A DNA stretch of 12,288 bases from Actinocrinis sp046724665 (lineage in GTDB: Bacteria > Actinomycetota > Actinomycetes > Streptomycetales > Catenulisporaceae): the NCBI GenBank assembly GCA_046724665.1, contig JBKOWZ010000111.1, forward strand, positions 1-12,288, in the 5' to 3' direction. Below, piece by piece: positions 5,212 to 12,288 of the stretch (positions are counted from its first letter, which is position 1; every line of letters begins with the position of its first letter). A program made the translations under genes and the position numbers. The notes beneath the pieces were generated by a model. That model saw only the letters and a program-made list of their open reading frames with translations, was not told where the DNA came from and did no database searches.

Positions 5212-7143
5212 TCAGTGGCCGCCGCCCGGGCCGCCGGTCGGCGTTCCGCCGCCGAGACCGCCGATGAGGCCGCCGTCTCCGGATCCCGAGGCGGACGGCG
5301 ACGGCGAGGCCGACGGCGTCGGGCTCGGCGAGGCGCCCTGCGAGCAGAAGATCGTCACCGTGCTGCCCTTCGACGCGGTGGCGTTGCCGCCCGGGTCCGT
5401 GCCGATGGCGTTGCCGTTCTGCACGTCGGCGCTGTACTGGTTGGAGATCTTGGTCTGGAACCCGGCGCCCTGGAGCGTCTGCTGGGCCTGGGTGCAGGAC
5501 TGGCCGATGACCGGCGGCACCGTCGCGTTGCCCGGTCCGTTGGAGACCACCACGGTGATGGGCGTGGTGATCGGCACGACCTGGCCGGCCAGCGACTTGC
5601 CGTTGCCGTCCGTCAGGTCGATCACGTTGCCGGCCGGGACGGTGCTGCTGGGCTGGCCCGCCTCCTGGAGGTTGGCGAACCCGGCGTTGGTCAGCGTCGT
5701 CTTCACCGTGTCCTTGGAGTTGCTGTTGAGCGACGCGGCGTCCGGCAGCTTCTTCTGCTGCGGCCCGGCCGACAGGCAGTAGTTGACCGGCGCGCCGGAC
5801 GTCGCGGTGGCCCCGCTCGGCGGGTTCTGCGACATGATCTGGCCCGCCGGGACGCTGTTGCTGTTCGCGGTGTCACCCGAGCAGGTGTTGCTGCCCAGCT
5901 TGAGCCCGTTCGCGCTGAGTGCGGACTGCGCCTGCGCGACCGTCTTGTTGACGATGTTCGGCACCGACGCCGAGGTACCGCCCGCCCCGCCGCCGAGCAG
6001 CTTGGTGAAGACGAACACGGCGAGCGCGATCGCGATCACCGCGACCACGGCCAGAATGATGTAGCCGGTCTTGTCGTTCGACTTCTTGCCGCGCCCGCCG
6101 CCCGCGCCGTCGCCGCGCCGTCGCTGGCCCTCGTCCGAAACCGGCTCGTCGTAGGACGGCTGATACTGCGTCGGCTGGTAGCGCGTCGGCGGTCCATAAC
6201 CCGCGGTGGTCTGGCCGCCATACCCTGCGGCGCTCGACACCACCTGCGTCGGCGCGTTCGCGGCGCCGTAACCGGCCACCAGCGTCGGCGCGGCCGCGAT
6301 CGGACGGCCGTCGAGCGCGCGCTCGATGTCGGCCCGCATCTCCTCGGCCGACTGGTAACGCTCCTCGGGGTGCTTCGCCAGCGACTTGAGCACGATGGCG
6401 TCGGCGACCGCCGGGACCTCCGGGTCGTGGTGCGACGGCGGCAGCGGCGCCTCGCGCACGTGCTGGTACGCGACCGCGACCGGGGAGTCGCCGACGAACG
6501 GCGGCCGGCCGGTGAGCAGTTCGTAGAGCAGGCAGCCGGTCGAGTACAGGTCGGAACGCGCGTCCACCGTCTCGCCCTTGGCCTGCTCGGGGGAGAGGTA
6601 CTGCGCCGTGCCGATGACAGCCGAGGTCTGCGTCATCGTCATGCCCTGGTCGCCCATGGCCCGCGCGATGCCGAAGTCCATCACCTTCACCGCGCCCTGC
6701 CGGGTGAGCATCACGTTCGCCGGCTTGATGTCGCGATGGATGATCCCGTTGCGGTGGCTGTAGTCCAGCGCCTGGAGGACGCTGGCGGTGATCTCCATCG
6801 CGCGTTCCGGCAGGAGCCGGCGGCCCGAGTGCAGCAGATCACGCAGTGTCGAGCCGTCTACGTACTCCATGACGATGTAGGGCAGGGACACGCCGCCGAT
6901 GTAGTCCTCGCCGGTGTCGTACACGGCGACGATTGCCGGATGGTTGAGCGAAGCGGCGGACTGCGCCTCCCGGCGGAACCGGGCCTGGAACGTCGCGTCG
7001 CGTGCCATGTCCGCGCGCAGCGTCTTGACCGCGACCGCCCGGCCGAGCCTGATGTCGCGGGCCATGAACACCTCGGCCATGCCGCCGCGACCCAGTACCG
7101 CGCCGAGCTCATACCTGTTGCCCAGGCGACGCGGCTCTTCCAT
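5212..7143 (-). CDS. pknB: PASTA-domain Ser/Thr protein kinase PknB
   Basis: A 643-residue transmembrane kinase that phosphorylates regulators of growth, division and wall synthesis. Kinase domain about 11-275: glycine loop GRGGMAEV (18-25), Lys40 (AVK), HRDIKPAN with Asp138, DFG Asp156, and activation loop TMTQTSAVIGTAQYLSPEQ with T171 and T173, at the same positions as the autophosphorylation sites of mycobacterial PknB. A Gly/Tyr/Gln-rich juxtamembrane linker spans about 285-358, one membrane helix 361-380, then about three PASTA repeats (392-459, 464-536, 540-602), fewer than the four of M. tuberculosis. PASTA 1 and 3 each carry a cysteine pair (C421/C456, C550/C600). A Ser/Pro- then Gly-rich tail (604-643) follows the last PASTA, which is uncommon. 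ATG 7143 has AGGGGAAGGG 7 bases upstream. Last gene of the fhaB operon, 176 bp after pbpA. Confidence 0.97.
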   Translation of the reverse strand: MEEPRRLGNRYELGAVLGRGGMAEVFMARDIRLGRAVAVKTLRADMARDATFQARFRREAQSAASLNHPAIVAVYDTGEDYIGGVSLPYIVMEYVDGSTLRDLLHSGRRLLPERAMEITASVLQALDYSHRNGIIHRDIKPANVMLTRQGAVKVMDFGIARAMGDQGMTMTQTSAVIGTAQYLSPEQAKGETVDARSDLYSTGCLLYELLTGRPPFVGDSPVAVAYQHVREAPLPPSHHDPEVPAVADAIVLKSLAKHPEERYQSAEEMRADIERALDGRPIAAAPTLVAGYGAANAPTQVVSSAAGYGGQTTAGYGPPTRYQPTQYQPSYDEPVSDEGQRRRGDGAGGGRGKKSNDKTGYIILAVVAVIAIALAVFVFTKLLGGGAGGTSASVPNIVNKTVAQAQSALSANGLKLGSNTCSGDTANSNSVPAGQIMSQNPPSGATATSGAPVNYCLSAGPQQKKLPDAASLNSNSKDTVKTTLTNAGFANLQEAGQPSSTVPAGNVIDLTDGNGKSLAGQVVPITTPITVVVSNGPGNATVPPVIGQSCTQAQQTLQGAGFQTKISNQYSADVQNGNAIGTDPGGNATASKGSTVTIFCSQGASPSPTPSASPSPSASGSGDGGLIGGLGGGTPTGGPGGGH

Positions 7144-7319
7144 CTTTCAGCCCTTCCCCTGTCGCCGCCCGGCCCGGGCCTGGTGCCCGCCGGGAGCGGC
7201 GATCCGCTGGGTTTCCGTCTTCATGCGGTTCTTCATGCCGTTCGGCGCGATTGTTTCACGGCGAGCGAGCCGCGCAGTAGAGCTTGGCGATTCACCGCGG
7301 TGGCTCACCGTGACACGGC
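7144..7319 (-). other. 176-bp pbpA-pknB gap with short repeats
   Basis: This is the only large gap in the operon. On the minus strand it starts with three CGGTGA motifs (TCACCG on the plus strand at 7292-7297, 7305-7310 and 7320-7325, spaced 13 and 15 bp) and a small palindrome CCGTG-A-CACGG (7308-7318). A 29-residue Arg/Lys-rich frame (7236-7147) ends three bases before the pknB ATG but lacks a ribosome-binding site. I see no convincing terminator or promoter. Confidence 0.4.
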
Positions 7320-8807
7320 TCACCGCGACGATGAACCGAGCACGGCTTGGATCACGTCCTTCGCGATCGGCGCGGCCAGCGTGCCCCCGTACACGTCGCC
7401 CGCGTTCGGATCGTCGTCCTGCACCAGCACGGCGACCGCGACCTTGGGGTCGTTCGCCGGGGCGAAGGACAGGAACCAGGCCAGCGCGTTCTGGCCGGCG
7501 CCGCGTTGCGCGGTACCCGTCTTTCCGGCGACTTGGACGCCGCTGATCTGCGCCGCGGTTCCGGTGCCGTTCTGCACGACCGAGAGCATCATGTTCTTCA
7601 GCTGGTTGGCCTGGTCGGAGGTGATCGGATTGTAGAGCTGCCTGGGCCGCGCGGTGGTCATCACGCCGCCCCTGGTGTCCAGCTCCTGCTTGACCAGGTA
7701 CGGCGCCATGATCACGCCGCCGTTGGCCACCCCGGCGGCCATCATCGCGCCCTGGAGCGGCGTCATCCGCACGTTGAACTGGCCGATCGCCGACTGCGCC
7801 GACTGCGGCTTCGAGATGTTGCTCGGGAAGACCGGGGTGGCCGCGCTCATCGGCACCGTGGGGCCGGCCTGATTGAAGCCCCACTTCTGCGCCTCGTCGA
7901 GCAGCTTCTGCCCGCCGAGGTCCAGGCCGAGCTGCCCGAAGACGGTGTTGCAGGACAGCGTGAAGGCGTTGATCAGCGTCGTGTCGCCGCAGCTCTCGCC
8001 GCTGTCGTTGGAGATGGTCGAGGTGCTGCCCGGCAGTTGCAGGGTGTCGGTCGGCGACTGGATCACCGTGTTCTGGTCCACCGGCGAACCGTCGATCCCG
8101 TTCGCCATGGCCGCGGCCGAGGTGATGATCTTAAAGGTCGAGCCCGGCGGGTAGGTCTGCGCCAGCGCGCGGTCCAGGTTCGGCTGCAACCGGTCGGCGC
8201 TCAGCGCGTTCGCCGCCCTGGCCTCGGCGCTCGAGTTGTGCGTGGCCAGCGCGTTCGGGTCGAAGGACGGCGCGGAGACCAGGGCCAGGATCGCGCCGGT
8301 CTTCGGGTCGAGCGCGACCACCGCGCCCTCGATCTCCTTGCCGCCGGCCACGTTCGCCAGTCCGTCGTACGCGGCCTGCTGCGCCGCCGCGTTGAGGGTC
8401 AGCACCACCGATCCGCCGCGCTTGCCCTTGTTCTCCAGCTGGTTGAGGAACTGCTGGGTGGCCAGCCGCGGATCGTTGCCCTGGAGCAGCGGATTCTCAT
8501 ACTTCTCGATCGAGGTCGAGCCGTAGTTGACCGAGAAGTACCCGGTCGCCTGCGCGTAGAGCGGGCCGTTCGTGTACTGCCGCTGGTACTTGAGCGAGCC
8601 GCCGGTGGGCACCGACGTGGCGATCGCCTTGCCGTCCACGATGATCTGGCCGCGCGGGTTCTGGAACGCGTAGATCAGGTTGCGCCGGTTGTCCGGATGC
8701 GCCGTATAGGACGCGGCGTTGACGAACTGGATGTAGTTGGCGCTGAGGAACAGGATGGCCAGCAGCGCGAGGCAGAAGACCGCCACCTTCTTGATCGGCC
8801 GGTTCAC
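7320..8807 (-). CDS. pbpA: Class B penicillin-binding protein PbpA (transpeptidase)
   Basis: A 495-residue class B PBP that cross-links peptidoglycan stem peptides outside the membrane, normally with the SEDS polymerase encoded next to it. A cytoplasmic start (MNRPIKK) precedes a membrane anchor at about 8-30. Residues 40-160 form the dimerisation/pedestal region with the family RGQIIVDG motif. The transpeptidase domain runs from about 160 to the end: STFK with nucleophile Ser223, SCN at 285-287, and KTG at 429-431. All catalytic motifs are intact and the length matches actinobacterial PbpA. The GTG start at 8807 overlaps the rodA stop by four bases (GTGA), so the two are probably translationally coupled. 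PbpA is a known PknB substrate in mycobacteria, fitting the shared operon. Confidence 0.96.
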   Translation of the reverse strand: MNRPIKKVAVFCLALLAILFLSANYIQFVNAASYTAHPDNRRNLIYAFQNPRGQIIVDGKAIATSVPTGGSLKYQRQYTNGPLYAQATGYFSVNYGSTSIEKYENPLLQGNDPRLATQQFLNQLENKGKRGGSVVLTLNAAAQQAAYDGLANVAGGKEIEGAVVALDPKTGAILALVSAPSFDPNALATHNSSAEARAANALSADRLQPNLDRALAQTYPPGSTFKIITSAAAMANGIDGSPVDQNTVIQSPTDTLQLPGSTSTISNDSGESCGDTTLINAFTLSCNTVFGQLGLDLGGQKLLDEAQKWGFNQAGPTVPMSAATPVFPSNISKPQSAQSAIGQFNVRMTPLQGAMMAAGVANGGVIMAPYLVKQELDTRGGVMTTARPRQLYNPITSDQANQLKNMMLSVVQNGTGTAAQISGVQVAGKTGTAQRGAGQNALAWFLSFAPANDPKVAVAVLVQDDDPNAGDVYGGTLAAPIAKDVIQAVLGSSSR

Positions 8808-10225
8808 GCCTGCACCACCTGCGTCATCTCGTCGCTGAGCGGAATCGCGGGCGGCAGCGGGCGCCGGGCCGTGTCCGAGATCCTGATGACCAGCGCCACC
8901 AGGATCCAGTTGGCCATCAGCGCCGAGCCGCCGTAGGCCAGGAACGGCATCGGCAGCCCGGTCAGCGGGATGATCCGCATCACCCCGCCCGCGGTGATGA
9001 ACACCTGGAGCGCGAAGGTCGCCGCGAGGCCCGCCGCGAACAGCTTGCCGTAGGGGTCGCGCACCAGCATCGCGGTCTTCAGCGAACGCGCGACGATGAT
9101 CGCGTATGCGAGCAGCAGCGCGGTCATCCCGACCAGGCCGAGTTCCTCGCCCACCGCGGCGAGCATGAAGTCGGCGTTGTTGGCGAAGCCGATCTGGACC
9201 GGGTACCCGCGCCCGAGCCCGGTGCCGAGCAGCCCGCCGTTGGCGAAGGCGTAGAGCGACTGCGCCAGCTGCCGGGTCTGCCCGGTCACGTCGGAGAACG
9301 GGTGCAGCCAGGCGTTGACCCGGACCATCACGTGCGCGGACATGTTCGCCACCGCGGTCGCGCCGCTGACGAACAGCAGCAGGCCGAACAGCAGCCAGCT
9401 GGTGCGCTCGGTAGCCATGTACAGCATGATCACGAAGGCGCCGAAGAACATCAGCGAGACGCCGAGGTCGGTTTCCCGGATCAGGATGAGCATCGCGAAG
9501 GCCCAGACCGCCAGGATCGGCCCGAGGTCGCGCCCGCGCGGCAGGTAGAGGCCGAGCACCTTGCGGCTGGCCAGCGCCAGCGCGTCCCGCTTGGCGTGCA
9601 GGTAGGCGGCGAAGAAGCTGACCATCAGCAGCTTGCCGAACTCGGCCGGCTGCACCGAGAAGCCGCCGAGCCTGATCCAGCTGCGCGCGCCGTTGACCTC
9701 GGAGACGCTCGCCGGGAGCACCGCGGGCAGGGCGATGACGAACAGGCCGACCAGCGCGGAGATGTAGGCGTAGCGCTGCAAGACGCGGTGGTCCCGCAGG
9801 AAGATCACGATCAGGATGAAGACGGTGATCCCGATCACCGTGTAGACCGCCTGGTTGGTCGCCGCACCTCGGGACGGGGCCAGCCCGTTCGCGACGTTGT
9901 ACGGGTCGAGCCGGTAGATCATCGCCAGCCCGATCCCGTTGATCATGACCGCCACCGGCAGTATCACCGGGTCGGCGTAGGGCGCGAAGCGGCGGATGAC
10001 CAGGTGCGCGGCCAGCAGCGCGACACCGAACTCCACGCCGAGCGCGGTCAGGTTCGCCGGGACGCGGCCGGTGGCCGCCTCGCCGACGGCGGCGTAGGCG
10101 AACAGCCCGATGCCGAGCGCGAACAGCAGCAGCAGCGCCTCGACGTTGCGCCGCTTGGGCACGTACGGCTCGCCCTGGGCCGCTACGCCCGCCGGGCCGG
10201 CCTGTGGCGTGCTCGTCATCCCCAT
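8804..10225 (-). CDS. rodA: SEDS peptidoglycan glycosyltransferase RodA/FtsW
   Basis: A 473-residue polytopic protein with about ten to twelve membrane helices, of the SEDS family that polymerises lipid II into glycan strands. Conserved family segments are present in order: NGARSWIRLGGFSVQPAEFGK, the catalytic-Asp region ETDLGVSLMFFGAF, GLGRGYPVQIGFANNADFMLAAVGEELG, and TGLPMPFLAYGGSALMANW. The N-terminal tail to about residue 25 is polar and Pro/Gly-rich. I prefer ATG 10225, preceded by a purine-rich AGAGACGAG; ATG 10219 is nearly as good, and the frame is open to TTG 10270 without a usable ribosome-binding site. It lies 51 bp after pstP and overlaps pbpA by 4 bp, its expected transpeptidase partner. 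Cluster context favours RodA (elongation) over FtsW (division), which normally sits in the dcw cluster. Confidence 0.95.
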   Translation of the reverse strand: MGMTSTPQAGPAGVAAQGEPYVPKRRNVEALLLLFALGIGLFAYAAVGEAATGRVPANLTALGVEFGVALLAAHLVIRRFAPYADPVILPVAVMINGIGLAMIYRLDPYNVANGLAPSRGAATNQAVYTVIGITVFILIVIFLRDHRVLQRYAYISALVGLFVIALPAVLPASVSEVNGARSWIRLGGFSVQPAEFGKLLMVSFFAAYLHAKRDALALASRKVLGLYLPRGRDLGPILAVWAFAMLILIRETDLGVSLMFFGAFVIMLYMATERTSWLLFGLLLFVSGATAVANMSAHVMVRVNAWLHPFSDVTGQTRQLAQSLYAFANGGLLGTGLGRGYPVQIGFANNADFMLAAVGEELGLVGMTALLLAYAIIVARSLKTAMLVRDPYGKLFAAGLAATFALQVFITAGGVMRIIPLTGLPMPFLAYGGSALMANWILVALVIRISDTARRPLPPAIPLSDEMTQVVQA

Positions 10226-10276
10226 CTCGTCTCTGTCATTCCTGATCGCCGACGGTCCGCTCGTGTCCAACCACCG

Positions 10277-11905
10277 TCAGTGTGAGCCGGTGGCCGCCGA
10301 ATTGCCGGAGGCACCCGGACACTGGGCCGACAGTTGGTTCGAATCGGCGACGCCCGCACTCGGCGATGGACTGGGCGCCGCATTCGGTGACGTGCTGGCC
10401 GAGGGCGCGGGGCTGGTTGGCACGGTGTTTGATGGCACCGGGTGTGACGGCCCAGTGTTCGATGGCACGGTGCTCGGCGCGACGGTGTTCGACGGAACTG
10501 CGTGCGACGGTATGGCGGTCAGCGCCGCGCAGTCGGCTCCGAGCACGGACAGCGTGTGCACGATCGACTCGGCGTCGGACAGGCTGGTCGCGGTTATCGT
10601 GGCGCGTACCCGGTCCTGGCTGGCCGCCGGGAGGCTGCTGACCGCGACCTGAGGCGTCGTCGAGTAGACGTGAGACAGGCGCAGGCCGACGAAGGATCCG
10701 TTCACGCCCCGGTAGATGGCGACCTGGCCGCCGTCGGACGCGACGTAGTACTGCTGCTGCGTCCAGTAGTACGCCCCGCCGCCGAGCCCGCCGACCACCA
10801 CGATCACCCCGGCCAGCACGGCGACCGGCTTCACCCAGCGGCGCCGCTTCGGATCCGGCGCCCAGTCGCCGAGCTGCGGGCCGTCCGGTTCGGAACCTCC
10901 CGCGTCGTCGCCGGGCTTCTCGCGCCGGTCCGCCTTGCGCAGCCGCGCGGCCCGGCCCGCGGGCGTGTCCGAGGGGATCTCGTCGGAGTTCTGTTGCGGC
11001 GCCGTGTTGTTCGCCGCCGCTTCCGAGCCCTGCATCTGCTGCGTCTGCGTCGGCGGCGCGCCGAACGAGGGCAGTCCGGCGCCTCCGGGGTGTTCGGCCG
11101 CCGCCCCGACGGTGATCGGCATCTCGATGTACTGCGTCTCCGCGTTCGGCATGGCGCCGGGTCCGTGGAAGCCTGAGTCGAGTACGTCGGCCACGATGCA
11201 GGTGACGTTGTCGGGCCCGCCGGCGCGCAGCGCCAGCTGTATCAGCGATTCCGCGGCCTGGTGCAGGTCGGCGTATCCGGCGAGCGTTGACTCCAACGTG
11301 TCGAACGACACGAAGCTTGACAGACCGTCACTACACAGCATCAGCCGGTCGCCCGGGCGTACATCAGCCAGCGACAGATCAGCGTCCGCGACCTGCCCTC
11401 GGCCGTCGAGCGCGCGCATAAGCAGCGAACGCTGCGGGTGGTGCCCCGCCTCCTCCTCGCTGATGCGCCCCTCGTCCACGAGCCGCTGTACCCACGTGTG
11501 ATCGGCCGACAGCTGCTCGAGCCGTCCTGCGCGCAGCCGGTATGCCCGTGAGTCGCCGATGTGTGCGAACGCGACGTGATTCTCGCTGAACAGGAAGGCG
11601 GTGAGCGTCGTGCCCATGCCCTCAAGCTGAGGGTTCTCGGTGATGATCGCGTGCAGCCGCTCGTGCGCCTCGTTGATCCGCTCGGCCAGCGCGCGCACCG
11701 GATCGGCGGGCGGCTGCGGCATGACGGGGGTGTCGAGCTGCGCGATGGTCTGCACGACCACCGAGGAGGCCAGCTCGCCGGCCGCCTGCCCGCCCATCCC
11801 GTCGGCCACCACCAGCAGCCGCGGGCCGACGTATCCCGAGTCCTCGTTGCCGTCGCGGATCAGACCCACGTGCGAGCGGGCCGCATATCGCAGAGACAGG
11901 CTCAT
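10277..11905 (-). CDS. pstP: PP2C-family Ser/Thr phosphatase PstP
   Basis: A 542-residue membrane phosphatase that reverses PknB-type phosphorylation. The PPM/PP2C domain (about 5-241) has the metal-binding set: RDGNEDS (17-23), DGMGG with Asp35, GDSR with Asp118, SDG with Asp193, and GGPDNV with Asp232, all intact. A Gln/Asn/Gly-rich linker with a basic patch (RAARLRKADRREK) follows to about 356, then one membrane helix at about 359-381. The extracytoplasmic part has a folded-looking segment (382-456) and a Ser/Pro/Thr-rich tail with three decapeptide repeats built on VPSNT, and cysteines at 459 and 529. Paired with PknB in the same operon, it sets the phosphorylation state of shared targets. 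ATG 11905 has GGAAG 8 bases upstream, 14 bp after the fhaB stop. Confidence 0.96.
   Translation of the reverse strand: MSLSLRYAARSHVGLIRDGNEDSGYVGPRLLVVADGMGGQAAGELASSVVVQTIAQLDTPVMPQPPADPVRALAERINEAHERLHAIITENPQLEGMGTTLTAFLFSENHVAFAHIGDSRAYRLRAGRLEQLSADHTWVQRLVDEGRISEEEAGHHPQRSLLMRALDGRGQVADADLSLADVRPGDRLMLCSDGLSSFVSFDTLESTLAGYADLHQAAESLIQLALRAGGPDNVTCIVADVLDSGFHGPGAMPNAETQYIEMPITVGAAAEHPGGAGLPSFGAPPTQTQQMQGSEAAANNTAPQQNSDEIPSDTPAGRAARLRKADRREKPGDDAGGSEPDGPQLGDWAPDPKRRRWVKPVAVLAGVIVVVGGLGGGAYYWTQQQYYVASDGGQVAIYRGVNGSFVGLRLSHVYSTTPQVAVSSLPAASQDRVRATITATSLSDAESIVHTLSVLGADCAALTAIPSHAVPSNTVAPSTVPSNTGPSHPVPSNTVPTSPAPSASTSPNAAPSPSPSAGVADSNQLSAQCPGASGNSAATGSH
10425..10514 (-). repeat. Three 30-bp imperfect repeats within pstP
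   Basis: Copies begin at 10425, 10455 and 10485 (each starting gtgtt on the plus strand) with a 30-bp period. They keep the reading frame and encode ten-residue units around VPSNT (AVPSNTVAPS, TVPSNTGPSH, PVPSNTVPTS) in the extracytoplasmic tail of PstP. Copy number may vary between strains. Confidence 0.8.
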
Positions 11906-11909
11906 CTAC

Positions 11910-11927
11910 GCTACTTCCGCTACTTCC
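11910..11927 (-). repeat. 9-bp tandem duplication at the fhaB-pstP junction
   Basis: gctacttcc occurs at 11910-11918 and 11919-11927 (plus strand). On the coding strand this gives CGGAAGTAG twice: the first copy carries the fhaB stop codon (11922-11920), the second supplies the GGAAG ribosome-binding site of pstP. Confidence 0.65.
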
Positions 11928-12288
11928 GCAGCTCGAGGACGGTCTTGCCGATACGGATGGGCACCCCCGCCGGAACCGGGGTAGGTCCGTTGATCTTGGT
12001 GCGGTCCAGATAGGTGCCGTTGGTGGAGCCTAGATCCTCCACCACCCACTGCCCCGAGGGGTCCGGGAACACGCGGGCATGGCGGCTGGACGCGAAGTCG
12101 TCGTCGAGCACGATAGTGGAATCGTGGGCGCGCCCGAGGGTGATCGGCTGTGTTCCGAGCGGCACGCTGGTGCCGGCCAGCGAGCCCGAGGTGACGTGCA
12201 GCCGGGTCGGCGCGCCGCCGCGGCGCGGCCGTGCCGCCGTCTGTCCGAGCGGCACGCCGCCCGAGACCGGCCGGGCCGAGGGCCGCAC
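11920..12288 (-). CDS. fhaB: FHA-domain protein FhaB (5' end outside window)
   Basis: The last 122 residues of a forkhead-associated domain protein, which binds phosphothreonine on partners and is a substrate of the PknB-type kinases. A basic Pro/Arg-rich linker (about 1-30 here) leads into the FHA domain: VTSGSLAGTSVPLG, the GRAHDSTIVL strand with the phosphate-binding Arg, SSRHARV, and the signature DLGSTNGTYLDRTKI; it ends RIGKTVLELRK. All phosphopeptide-binding residues are present. The final codon of the window reads GTG but is most likely internal, because FhaB proteins usually begin with a membrane helix and linker that would lie further upstream. First known gene of the fhaB-pstP-rodA-pbpA-pknB operon; stop at 11922-11920, 14 bp before pstP. 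Confidence 0.95.
   Translation of the reverse strand: MRPSARPVSGGVPLGQTAARPRRGGAPTRLHVTSGSLAGTSVPLGTQPITLGRAHDSTIVLDDDFASSRHARVFPDPSGQWVVEDLGSTNGTYLDRTKINGPTPVPAGVPIRIGKTVLELRK

Noticed and set aside
7147..7236. A 29-codon gene just before pknB (minus strand)
   Set aside because: It has no ribosome-binding site, a very basic low-complexity product and nothing recognisable. It is noted only within the gap entry.
5161..7635. 824-codon plus-strand open frame
   Set aside because: It lies opposite pknB and its composition (Arg/Gly/Ala-rich, no domain signatures) is typical of antisense frames in high-GC genes. The minus strand has intact kinase and PASTA motifs.
7347..8936. 529-codon plus-strand open frame
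   Set aside because: Antisense shadow of pbpA, which has all three transpeptidase motifs.
9302..10285. 327-codon plus-strand open frame
   Set aside because: Antisense shadow of rodA, with His/Asp/Gln/Arg-biased composition and no recognisable domain.

Overview
The window is high-GC actinobacterial chromosome. From about position 720 onward almost every codon ends in G or C, GTG starts are common, and the gene order is the conserved block found near oriC in Actinobacteria: ppiA, crgA and a TrpG/PabA amidotransferase, then an oppositely oriented cluster fhaB-pstP-rodA-pbpA-pknB. The arrangement is closest to streptomycete-like lineages: a DUF5324-type protein and a rhomboid protease are present, and there is no pknA beside pknB. 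I cannot name the genus from the sequence.

Left end (1-665): a lower-GC stretch that does not belong to the block. It holds the 3' part of a gene for a small two-helix membrane protein, then hairpins, then the 3' half of a tRNA-Ala(TGC) gene without its 5' half. I read this as the right end of an integrative element that used the tRNA-Ala gene as its target. In related genomes tRNA-Ile and tRNA-Ala lie at this point, between gyrA and ppiA. A strong terminator at 680-715 probably belonged to the original tRNA gene.

Middle (720-5190): a small unrecognised ORF with tandem 13-bp repeats ahead of it, a DUF5324-like membrane-anchored protein (minus), ppiA (plus), a zinc-finger rhomboid protease (plus), a cluster of DnaA boxes in the convergent gap, crgA (minus), a 53-residue membrane protein (plus), and the TrpG/PabA amidotransferase (plus). 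A strong hairpin closes the convergent trpG/pknB junction.

Right end (5212-12288, minus strand): the cell-wall growth and Ser/Thr phosphorylation operon, transcribed fhaB (5' end outside the window), pstP, rodA, pbpA, pknB. PknB senses wall fragments through PASTA domains and phosphorylates proteins such as FHA-domain proteins. PstP reverses this. RodA (SEDS polymerase) and PbpA (class B transpeptidase) build peptidoglycan. CrgA, across the trpG gene, links this to septation. The less expected signals are the tRNA-Ala attachment remnant, the DnaA-box cluster, the short repeats in front of the small ORF, and cysteine pairs in two PknB PASTA domains.
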